A DNA stretch of 64,000 nt from contig NZ_JOMG01000002.1 of the NCBI RefSeq assembly GCF_000711225.1, positions 1,190,501-1,254,500 on the forward strand, given 5' to 3'. Of the stretch, positions 34,331 through 41,812 are shown piece after piece (position 1 is the stretch's first letter; the number at the start of each line of letters is the position of its first letter). Below the pieces are notes generated by a model. That model searched no databases. It saw only the letters and a list, made by a program, of their open reading frames with translations, and was not told where the DNA came from. The DNA is from Pelobacter seleniigenes DSM 18267 (GTDB lineage Bacteria; Desulfobacterota; Desulfuromonadia; Desulfuromonadales; Geopsychrobacteraceae). The position numbers and the translations under genes are program-made.

Positions 34331-35761
34331 TCACCGATTTTTCTGTACGATGTTGACCAGAGCCACAGCTTTTTCCTCCAATTGCGCGATTGAGTTGTCA
34401 ACGGCCCGCCCCAGCAGGGTATGCGCCAGCATTATGGGGATGGCGACGGAGAGCCCGAGCATGGTCGTCACCAGGGCGACCGAGATCCCGCCCGACATCA
34501 TCCGGGGATCACCAGTACCGAATTGGGTCATGATCTGAAACGTGTCAATCATGCCGGTCACCGTCCCGAGCAACCCCAACAAGGGAGCGATTGCCGCCAG
34601 CATGCCCAAGGTTGCCAGGAAGCGTTCCAGGGGCGGGATTTCCTTGAGGATCGCCTCCTGGAGGACATCTTCCATATCCTCCCGGGACGCCGTATGGCTG
34701 TTGAGCCCGGCTTGCAGAACCCGGGCGACCGGCTTGTTCAGCAACGGGGTACACAGATCTTTGCAGGCCGGCCAGTCCCGCTGTGCCACCAGGTCTTCCA
34801 GCTGCCGGATCAGGATGTCGCCATTGCACCGCTTACGCACCAGAAACAACACCCGTTCGCCACTCAGCACGATGCCCACAACCAGGATCGCCAGAATTGG
34901 CCAGACCAGCAGGCCCCCACGCTGGATCTGCTGCCACAGACTGAGCCTGTGCGTGAGCTGCTGCAGCGCCGCACCGCGCGCCACATCAACGGGAACGGCA
35001 ACGCTTTCGCCTTGCAGATAGTCCCGGATCTGGCGTTGCTGACGACTGTTCGGCAGGCGCGACAAAGCATAAAGATGACTCCCGGCGGCAGAATAGTTGA
35101 GGAACCCGACTTCACCATCATGCTGATAAATGGCAGTGAAGGGGCCGAGAGTCAAAACCTGAACCTGTGCCTCATGACCGGAGCGATCGACAATCCCGGC
35201 CTGCGTCAGGGCAACTTCGCCGCTGCTGCTCAGCTGGGTGAAGATCAGCTCGACCAGTTGGCGGATATCCGTCATCCCCGGAAAATGAGTCTGCCCCGCG
35301 ATTTGTTCCAGCAAAGAGAGATCCGGATGAGCGACCCCGCTCTGCAGATTGTCGCGGACCAGGGCCGTGACATCCTTGGCGTTCAGACGGATCACCCCGA
35401 CGGCTTCGCGGACCATGCTGTCGGCAGTGGCCAGCTGGGAACTCAGCCGTTGCTCCTGTTCAGCCAGATCACGGTTCTGCTTATCCAGTGTCCGAGTCCT
35501 TTGTTGCAACTGCTGGAGCTGCTGCTGCAGATCCTCCATGGCTTTGGTCAGCGTTGCTCTGTCGCCGCTGATCTGTTCCCGACTCTGCTGTTCCTCCAGC
35601 TGGGCAGCCTGCCGGTCGGCCGCAGCCTGCTCCTCCAACTGGCGGCGCTGCTCAAGAACCTGACGTTGCAGCGCTCTCATCTCCTCGGCAAGCCCTCGCG
35701 GCGCAGGCAGCACGGCAGAAACGGCAAGAACGGCGATCAGGATAAGCAGTCCTCGCCTCAT
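34331..35761 (-). CDS. TtpC-like long ExbB with periplasmic coiled coil
   Basis: A 476-residue protein. It has a signal peptide (LLILIAVLAVSAVLPAPRGLA), then a long coiled coil (about 26-115, many EQ and LQQ repeats), a mixed domain, and from about 290 an ExbB module with GGLLVWPILAILVVGIVLSGE, APLLGLLGTVTGMIDTF and VTTMLGLSVAIPIML. This is the layout of TtpC of Vibrio TonB2 systems, which is needed besides ExbB for transport of certain ligands. Its start overlaps the DUF3450 stop by four bases. Confidence 0.9.
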   Translation of the reverse strand: MRRGLLILIAVLAVSAVLPAPRGLAEEMRALQRQVLEQRRQLEEQAAADRQAAQLEEQQSREQISGDRATLTKAMEDLQQQLQQLQQRTRTLDKQNRDLAEQEQRLSSQLATADSMVREAVGVIRLNAKDVTALVRDNLQSGVAHPDLSLLEQIAGQTHFPGMTDIRQLVELIFTQLSSSGEVALTQAGIVDRSGHEAQVQVLTLGPFTAIYQHDGEVGFLNYSAAGSHLYALSRLPNSRQQRQIRDYLQGESVAVPVDVARGAALQQLTHRLSLWQQIQRGGLLVWPILAILVVGIVLSGERVLFLVRKRCNGDILIRQLEDLVAQRDWPACKDLCTPLLNKPVARVLQAGLNSHTASREDMEDVLQEAILKEIPPLERFLATLGMLAAIAPLLGLLGTVTGMIDTFQIMTQFGTGDPRMMSGGISVALVTTMLGLSVAIPIMLAHTLLGRAVDNSIAQLEEKAVALVNIVQKNR

Positions 35762-36534
35762 GGCCGCACCAAACGCCCCAGCGGCAGGCTGACCAACTCA
35801 ACCGCCCGCCGTTTTGCGCCGATTTCGAAAACAGTCCGGATACTGCTGGTGTAAGTCGCCGGCAATGGCTGCCACTGCTGTTCGGCAAGATTGAAAAAAC
35901 CACAACTCTGCTCATCCAGGGTCTGGTAATAGAGGGCCAGCCGGCCGAGGCGGAAGATATTCACCAGGGTCGGCTGGCCAGACAGGGCAATGGTATCCCG
36001 TGTCACCTCAATGGTGCGGCCATAGTCGACCTCAACCAGCAGGGTTTCCATGGTCTTCCGCAGTTTTTCATTGAGCGGGGTCGCTCCATCGTCCAGAATC
36101 TGCCCCAGCCGCTCCAGTCGCTGATTCCGCTCTGTGGCCAGAAACGGTAGATCCCCCTGATAGAAAGCCCGCAGCCGCACCAGGATATCCTGCAGCAAAG
36201 GCTCCAGCTGGGCAGTGATCTGAGCAATCTGTTCCAACTCTGCGCTCTTCTCCGCAACCTTGTCCTGCAAAGCGCCATGTTCCTGCTGCAGTTGCTGATA
36301 ATGCTCCTGCAAAGCCTGCAACTCCTTCTGCACCTGTTCATAACGGGCCAGTTGTTGCTGTTTTTCCTGCCGCCATTGCTCTTCCTGTTTCTGCACCCCC
36401 TGGCGAATGTCGATCGCCTGTTCCACCGGTTTTTCGATCTTCCTGCCGACCGAATCATCCAGCGCCTGTACAGCCCTTGGACTCAGCAGCCCCGCCAGGA
36501 ACAATCCCAAGGCTATGCCCCTGAATATCCGCAA
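35758..36534 (-). CDS. DUF3450 periplasmic protein of the TonB operon
   Basis: A 258-residue exported protein of the DUF3450 family, which regularly precedes TtpC/ExbB/ExbD/TonB genes. After the signal peptide (FRGIALGLFLAGLLSPRAVQA) comes a coiled coil (about 35-110) and a beta-rich end (TLVNIFRLGRLALYYQTLDEQS, FFNLAEQQWQPLP). The TTG at 36534 is taken as start because GGAGG sits five bases ahead and the signal peptide follows directly; no ATG is in frame nearby. Probably an accessory part of the TonB complex. Confidence 0.82.
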   Translation of the reverse strand: MRIFRGIALGLFLAGLLSPRAVQALDDSVGRKIEKPVEQAIDIRQGVQKQEEQWRQEKQQQLARYEQVQKELQALQEHYQQLQQEHGALQDKVAEKSAELEQIAQITAQLEPLLQDILVRLRAFYQGDLPFLATERNQRLERLGQILDDGATPLNEKLRKTMETLLVEVDYGRTIEVTRDTIALSGQPTLVNIFRLGRLALYYQTLDEQSCGFFNLAEQQWQPLPATYTSSIRTVFEIGAKRRAVELVSLPLGRLVRP

Positions 36535-36589
36535 AACATCCTCCGTCAAAACACGTTTCCTGCTCTCGAGCGCAAGCAACTTAACCGGG

Positions 36590-37438
36590 TTATTCCCCCA
36601 CGACCCGTCGTAACGGGCTCGCCGGGTTCCGCGACCGAGTAAGGGTACCCGCCAAAGAGTTCCCCCGCTGCAGGGCCTCCGGAATGCAGACCACGCCGCC
36701 GGCAACCGCGCAGACATCAACCTGAGCGTTATAAAGCGCAGACAGGTTCTGCCGGCAGACAACCTTGTGTGCCGGGCCGTCGGCCAGAATTTTCCCTTCT
36801 TTCAGCATCACCACCCGGTCCGAGATCCAGAGGGCGTGATCCGGGTAATGGGTGGTTTTAATAAAGGTGTAACCACTGGCCGCCAGTTCGGCTATCCGGC
36901 TGAGCAAACGGATCTGATGACCGTAATCAAGCCCGTTGACCGGTTCGTCCATCACGAAAATTTCCGCACCCTGGGTCAATGCCCGCGCAATCAGGGTCAG
37001 CTGGCGTTCGCCACCGCTGATCTCCGTGTAGGGCCGTTCCCCAAGATGGGCGATGCCCATCCGTTCCAAAGCTTCGCGAGCGATTTTTTCGTCGCTTTTG
37101 CTGTAGCTGAAAAACATCCCTTTGTGCGACATGCGCCCCATCAAGACGATGTCAAGAACGCTGTAGCCAAAAGCCATCCGGTGCACCTGCGGCACGTAGG
37201 CAACGTTCCTGGCCAATTGTTTGGCGCTGAAAGCGTCAATCCGGCGGCCGTTCAACCGGACCTGCCCCCGGAGGGGCTTGAACAGTCCGAGCAGCAGTTT
37301 AAGCAGGGTGGTTTTGCCGCTGCCGTTCGGCCCCAGCAAGGCCACGACCTCACCGCTTTCAACCCGCATGGAGATATCGTCAAGAACCGGTTGGTCGGTG
37401 TAGCCAAAACTTAACTGATCGATCTCTATCAGGGACAT
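36590..37438 (-). CDS. ABC ATPase, FecE/BtuD/MolC-like
   Basis: A 282-residue ATP-binding subunit of the vitamin B12/siderophore/molybdate (type II) importer group. Walker A is GPNGSGKTT (~36-44), signature ISGGERQLTLIARAL, Walker B IFVMDEPVNGLDYG, switch HY in KTTHYPDHA. The segment VAYVPQVHRMAFGYSVLDIVLMGR is the usual Q-loop region of FecE/BtuD. The final ~20 residues are unlike the family and may be a tail. It serves the permease at 39358 and the binding protein at 40374, with the receptor gene between them. Confidence 0.92.
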   Translation of the reverse strand: MSLIEIDQLSFGYTDQPVLDDISMRVESGEVVALLGPNGSGKTTLLKLLLGLFKPLRGQVRLNGRRIDAFSAKQLARNVAYVPQVHRMAFGYSVLDIVLMGRMSHKGMFFSYSKSDEKIAREALERMGIAHLGERPYTEISGGERQLTLIARALTQGAEIFVMDEPVNGLDYGHQIRLLSRIAELAASGYTFIKTTHYPDHALWISDRVVMLKEGKILADGPAHKVVCRQNLSALYNAQVDVCAVAGGVVCIPEALQRGNSLAGTLTRSRNPASPLRRVVGE

Positions 37439-37478
37439 GCGCCCTCCTTACCCGTGTCGCAGGGAAAACCGCTGGCCA

Positions 37479-39353
37479 TCAGAAGCGATAGTTGATTCCG
37501 GCATAAACCTGCAGGGGGTCCTGAATAAAATAGTCGTTCTCTTCCTGAAACAGATTGTCCGAACCGGCATAGACCTTCAGGCTGTCCGTCAGCTGTTTGC
37601 TGAGGTACAGGCTCACCAGGTCATAGCCATCCAGCTTGCCCCCGGAACCGTCCTCACAATTGCCGAAATAGAGATAGCGGAGCTGACTTTCGATGTCGAC
37701 CAATGGCACCTGCCAGGTCACAGCCACTTCCCCTTTCCATTCCGGCTCGCCGGCCAGGTCCTTGCCGGTGTCTTTATTTTCAGACTGCAGCCAGGTGCCC
37801 TGGACGGAAAGGTCAAGCCGGCGGCTCAGGGTCAGGCCGGTTTCCAGCTCCAGGCCATAGGTCGTCGCCTTGTTGACATTCTGGTATTCATAGGTCCGGC
37901 TGCTGCCGGAGGCACCGACCTGGACCAGGTCGATCAGGTCTTCGACACGGTTATGGAAGTAGACCAGCTGGCCGCGCACGCGCTGATTATGCAACTCCGC
38001 ACCGGCTTCAAAACTGTCCGAGGTTTCCGGATCGAGATCCTCATTGCCCAGGTAAAGGTCCTTGCCCTGGCGGCGGTACACCTGCCCGTACAGCTCATCA
38101 AGAGTCGCAGCCCGAAAGCCCTGGCCGTAACCGGCCCAGAGCTTACCCGAGGGGATAAATACGCTGGCAACAAGCCGCGGAGTCACCTGAGAGCCGGAGT
38201 TTGCATAGTCATCAAAGCGCAAGCTGCCGACCAGATTCAGCCAGGCGTTCGGGGACCAGTCAAACTGACCGTACATGGCTTTGATCTGGTCGGATTTGTG
38301 ATCGTCGTCATAACTGGAGAGCTGATCCCCTTCCAAGGTTTCCCAACGCAGTTCACCTCCGGCGGTCAGGGTCAGACCGTTCACCACCTGATAAGAACCC
38401 CGGGTTTCCAACTGCAGCAGTTCGCGTTGGTTTTCATCGGCATTACCCGAAGGAGCAGTCGGCGAAAACTGATACGAACCCTTGCTCTGGTTGCCGTAAA
38501 CCCTGACCATGGCGCGGTACGGGGTATCTGCAGCCAATTCGTACTGCAGGTAACCGCCAATCCGTTTTTCATCCCCGGCGCGCTTCCGTTCGGCATTCAT
38601 ATAATAGCGCTGCCCATCACGCTGGAATTCGCCCCATTCGCCACCCAGCGACAGGACCTGGCCCGAAGCCAGATCAACTGCCGCCCGGGTATAGACCGTA
38701 TCAAGCTGGGTGTCATCCACCTCCTGACCGGGCTCAGCGGCGTCATCCCAACCATCCTGCTTGCCATGGGCCGCCGCAATGGTGGCCCGCAACGGACCTG
38801 CGGCAGTACCCACCTGCCCCTGGAGTGACTGCTCCGCAGCCAAGCCAACCCCGCCGCGGGCATCAACAGCCGCTTCGGTCTGCCGCGGTGGCTGGCTGGT
38901 GATGATATTGATCACCCCGCCGGCCGCTTCGCTGCCGTACAGGGCCGATCCCGGACCGCGGACGATTTCGATATGGTCGATCAGCAGCACCGGAATTTGT
39001 TTAAGATCAACGATGGCGTTGTAGCCGCCGGTGATCCTGCGCCCATCCAGCAGGATCAGGGTATGCCCGCCGCCCATGCCCCGGATGGATGCTTCCCGGC
39101 TTCTCCCGGTACCGGTCATGACATTGATCCCGGCGGCATGCTGCAGCACATCGGCAACGTCTTCGGCCGCCAGTTGGACAATCTGTTCATGAGTGATCAC
39201 CTGGATTGTGCCGGTCGCGCTGTTAAGCGGCTGTTCGGTCATGGTTGCGGTCACCACCAGTGGCGCCAGCTGCTGAGGATCACTGGCATTTGCGGTTACC
39301 GGGGCGACCAACAGCAGCCCCCCGAGAAGAGTGGCAAAACATCGAATATTCAT
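37479..39353 (-). CDS. TonB-dependent outer-membrane receptor (first)
   Basis: A 624-residue BtuB-like receptor. The signal peptide (CFATLLGGLLLVAPVTANA) precedes a TonB box (APLVVTATM), the plug domain (TIQVITHEQI, GINVMTGTGRSREASIRGM, IEIVRGPGSALYGSEAAGGVINII) and a 22-strand barrel region ending in an aromatic strand (LQVYAGINYRF). It lies inside an operon with a type II ABC importer and its own TonB-ExbBD motor, all downstream of a ModE-type palindrome, so its ligand may be molybdate, tungstate or a chelate of them rather than B12; this is inferred from context only. Confidence 0.93.
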   Translation of the reverse strand: MNIRCFATLLGGLLLVAPVTANASDPQQLAPLVVTATMTEQPLNSATGTIQVITHEQIVQLAAEDVADVLQHAAGINVMTGTGRSREASIRGMGGGHTLILLDGRRITGGYNAIVDLKQIPVLLIDHIEIVRGPGSALYGSEAAGGVINIITSQPPRQTEAAVDARGGVGLAAEQSLQGQVGTAAGPLRATIAAAHGKQDGWDDAAEPGQEVDDTQLDTVYTRAAVDLASGQVLSLGGEWGEFQRDGQRYYMNAERKRAGDEKRIGGYLQYELAADTPYRAMVRVYGNQSKGSYQFSPTAPSGNADENQRELLQLETRGSYQVVNGLTLTAGGELRWETLEGDQLSSYDDDHKSDQIKAMYGQFDWSPNAWLNLVGSLRFDDYANSGSQVTPRLVASVFIPSGKLWAGYGQGFRAATLDELYGQVYRRQGKDLYLGNEDLDPETSDSFEAGAELHNQRVRGQLVYFHNRVEDLIDLVQVGASGSSRTYEYQNVNKATTYGLELETGLTLSRRLDLSVQGTWLQSENKDTGKDLAGEPEWKGEVAVTWQVPLVDIESQLRYLYFGNCEDGSGGKLDGYDLVSLYLSKQLTDSLKVYAGSDNLFQEENDYFIQDPLQVYAGINYRF

Positions 39354-39357
39354 AAAA

Positions 39358-40377
39358 TTAACCCCATCCCTTTCGTGTCCTGGCCAGGACAAAGGCAAAA
39401 AATGGTATGCCGATTAAAGACGTCAGAATGCCAATAGGAATCTCAACAGAAAACAACAGCCGGGCGATATCGTCGGCAATCACCAGGTAAGTGGCACCGA
39501 CCAGGGCCGCTGCGGGCAGCAGCAACCGGTTGTCCGGGCCAACCATCATGCGCGCGATGTGGGGAATCAACAGGCCGACCCAGCCGATGATCCCGCCCAG
39601 AATAACGGTCAGCGCACTGATAATGGTGGCCAGAAAAATGAAGATCAGGCGCAGCAGGGTCACATTGACCCCCAGGGAGCGTGCTTCTTCATCGCCCATA
39701 CTCATGACGTTGAGATACCCGGACAGGGCCAGCAGAAGCAAAATTCCCGCCACCATCGGCAGGCTGACCGTCAGCACGGTCCGGGCATCGGTTGCGGACA
39801 GTCCGCCCATCAGCCAATAGACGATCGCCGGCAATTGCTCGTAAGGATCGGCCAGATATTTGACCACAGAAAGCAAAGCCGTAAACATGGCGCCGCTGAT
39901 AATACCGCCCAATATCAGCATCAGCAGACGATCACCACGATTGATCAAGGCCAGGCTCAGGGCGATCGTTACGGCCAGCAAGCCGCAGGAGAAAGCGCCC
40001 AATTGCACGATCAGCCAGCTTTTGCCGGCAATCATGCCGACCGCCGCACCAAAGGAGGCTCCGGACAAAACCCCGAGGACCCCGGGAGAGACCAGCGGAT
40101 TGATAAACATCGACTGGAAAACCACCCCGGCCACGGATAATGAAGCGCCGATTAGAAGCGCAGCGACAATCCGCGGCAGGCGGATATCCATAAGAATATT
40201 CTCGAGCACCTGCATCCGGCTTATATCGATATCCGCACTCTGCTGGCCAAGCAGATGAGTGCTGAAGTACAGCTGCAGATCGGCCAGCGAAAGAGGATAA
40301 CGTCCCAGCAGCATCGACAGCAAAACGGTCGCCACCAGCACAACCAGCATCACGACCAGAACCGTCGGGGCCTTCAT
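39358..40377 (-). CDS. FecCD/BtuC/MolB-like ABC permease
   Basis: A 339-residue inner-membrane permease with about ten membrane segments. The family marker GRYPLSLADLQ near the start, IRLPRIVAALLIGASLSVAG, then VSPGVLGVLSGASFGAA, GGIIGWVGLLIPHIARMMVGPDNR and SVEIPIGILTSLIGIPFFAFVL are the standard FecCD motifs. Overlap with the binding-protein gene (ATGA at 40374-40377) shows co-translation. Haemophilus MolB, a molybdate permease, belongs to this family. Confidence 0.95.
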   Translation of the reverse strand: MKAPTVLVVMLVVLVATVLLSMLLGRYPLSLADLQLYFSTHLLGQQSADIDISRMQVLENILMDIRLPRIVAALLIGASLSVAGVVFQSMFINPLVSPGVLGVLSGASFGAAVGMIAGKSWLIVQLGAFSCGLLAVTIALSLALINRGDRLLMLILGGIISGAMFTALLSVVKYLADPYEQLPAIVYWLMGGLSATDARTVLTVSLPMVAGILLLLALSGYLNVMSMGDEEARSLGVNVTLLRLIFIFLATIISALTVILGGIIGWVGLLIPHIARMMVGPDNRLLLPAAALVGATYLVIADDIARLLFSVEIPIGILTSLIGIPFFAFVLARTRKGWG

Positions 40378-41399
40378 GGTTGCAGCAACTGTCTGGCCTG
40401 GCCCGCGGACAGCGTGACATCCAGAAATGCCTGATAAAAATTCTGGACTTCAACCACCAGGGCAGCGTTATCAGGCTGCTGAAAAAGCACACCCTGCAAC
40501 CATTTCAAGCCGAGCAGACGCATAAAAGAGGGGGGCCGATCAAACCAGTTGAAGGGTTGTTTGGGAATTTTGTAAATCCGCCCATCCTGGACCGCTTTAA
40601 TACTGCTCCAGCGTGGATCGGTCCTGACCGTCCGGTAAAATTCATCATCATGGGTGAGGATAATCTGCGGCGCATATTGCAGCACCTGCTCCAGCGACAC
40701 CGTCACCTGGCCGCGATTGCTTTTATCCGTGCAATGATGAACATTCACCGCACCGCTCAGGGGGATCAACTGCGCATGAATGGAACTGTCGCATTCCGTC
40801 TGCAGACCTTGCGGACCTTCCGCATAATAAACCCGCAGTCTGGTCCCGACCTGCCCGTTGCGAACCGCCGCCGCTTCGGCCAGCATCCGCTCCGTATAGC
40901 GGGCCAGCATCTCGCCCCGTTCTTCAAGCCCGAACAAGCGGCCCAAAAAACGATAAGCGGCCGGGTAATCGGATAATTTTTCGACAAAGACGTAAACCAC
41001 CGGTATATGCAACGGCCCCAGAGCCTTTTCGATTTTCTCATTGGTTGCCGAAGGACCCCAGGAACAGTTCAGGATAATATCGGGCTTGACCCGCAGCAGA
41101 ACCTCAAGATTGGAGACATTCCCCTGCCCAAACCAGCCGCCCAGGATCGGCTTGTCCAGATAACTTTTTTTCAGATAAGGCTTCTCATTGGCCGATGGCA
41201 GCGTGTTGAGCCCCGCGACCAGCTCAGGACTCAGCGAATAGGCCAGGTAGGTCGCTATCGGCGAAGTTCCGTAGATGCTTTTGATCTGCTCGGGCACCTC
41301 CAGCCGACGATTGAACATATCGACCAGCTGACGAGCTTCTGCCTGGCCGCAGCAACCCAGCAACACAACCAGAACCAAAAAAAAGTAACCCCGTCTCAT
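40374..41399 (-). CDS. Class III (BtuF/MolA-like) substrate-binding protein
   Basis: A 341-residue binding protein with signal peptide (YFFLVLVVLLGCCGQAEA; LLGCCG could be a lipobox). It has the two-lobe layout of FepB/BtuF proteins: LEVPEQIKSIYGTSPIATYLAY, LEVLLRVKPDIILNCSWGP, IPVVYVFVEKLSDY, then LEQVLQYAPQIILTHDDEFY and WSSIKAVQDGRIYKIP. MolA of Haemophilus is a molybdate/tungstate binder with this fold. It is the first gene after a perfect ModE-type inverted repeat at 41443, the main reason to suspect an oxyanion or metal-chelate ligand. Confidence 0.9.
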   Translation of the reverse strand: MRRGYFFLVLVVLLGCCGQAEARQLVDMFNRRLEVPEQIKSIYGTSPIATYLAYSLSPELVAGLNTLPSANEKPYLKKSYLDKPILGGWFGQGNVSNLEVLLRVKPDIILNCSWGPSATNEKIEKALGPLHIPVVYVFVEKLSDYPAAYRFLGRLFGLEERGEMLARYTERMLAEAAAVRNGQVGTRLRVYYAEGPQGLQTECDSSIHAQLIPLSGAVNVHHCTDKSNRGQVTVSLEQVLQYAPQIILTHDDEFYRTVRTDPRWSSIKAVQDGRIYKIPKQPFNWFDRPPSFMRLLGLKWLQGVLFQQPDNAALVVEVQNFYQAFLDVTLSAGQARQLLQP

Positions 41400-41442
41400 G
41401 GCCTCATCCCTCTCATGTGTTCATGGAAAACATCGATATTCA

Positions 41443-41471
41443 AATCGTTATACTTATTAGATATAACGATT
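41443..41471 (-). promoter_or_regulatory. ModE-type operator, perfect inverted repeat
   Basis: AATCGTTATA and TATAACGATT are exact reverse complements separated by nine bases. This resembles the CGTTATA/TATAACG half-sites of the E. coli ModE box. The site lies 44 bases ahead of the first gene of the minus-strand importer-TonB operon and about 340 bases before the divergent receptor gene. An extra half-site-like ATCGATATT lies at 41432-41440. modE itself is at 19208. Confidence 0.7.
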
Positions 41472-41629
41472 GATATACCAAATCGGCTCCTGTCGTCAAG
41501 CAGGAAACTGCTCAAATAGTCCAAGAATAAAGGCAGTTATCAAAACCAACCAAGCCCGAGTGATTCTGCTTGTCTTTCGATATTCTTTTTGCTATTCCAT
41601 AAAAAATAATGAACTGTCTCCCTTTACGG

Positions 41630-41783
41630 CCTCTGCCACAGCGCTTGCTTCCGGGTGTTTTTTCACCGCTGATCAACTCCGTGCAGGGTTGACAACTGTC
41701 TTGCCGTCACAGAGGTACTGCCACACCAACTCGCCGTTACGCCATTGCCCGCCTGTCAGAGCGAACAGGCCGCAGTGGCTTTT
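41630..41783 (+). promoter_or_regulatory. Structured leader with terminator-like hairpin before TonB receptor
   Basis: CCTCTG (41630-41635) can pair with CAGAGG (41710-41715) around inner stems such as GGTG-T6-CACC. Next comes a strong two-part hairpin, GCCATTGC-cc-GCCTGT with ACAGGC-c-GCAGTGGC (41741-41779, one mismatch), followed by TTTT. The receptor start with AAGGAGG lies just downstream, so the hairpin could attenuate transcription. I could not match it to a known riboswitch class; cobalamin-box sequences are absent. Confidence 0.45.
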
Positions 41784-41812
41784 GTCATCTGTCTGTTAAG
41801 GAGGTTGTTTCA

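Noticed and set aside
37437-38828. Long plus-strand open frame opposite the first TonB receptor
   Set aside because: It is a shadow of the receptor gene; the receptor frame has signal peptide, plug and barrel motifs.
41480-41812. Cobalamin riboswitch before the TonB receptor
   Set aside because: The conserved B12-box and GCCACTG core sequences are not found; only a generic structured leader with terminator-like hairpin is supported.
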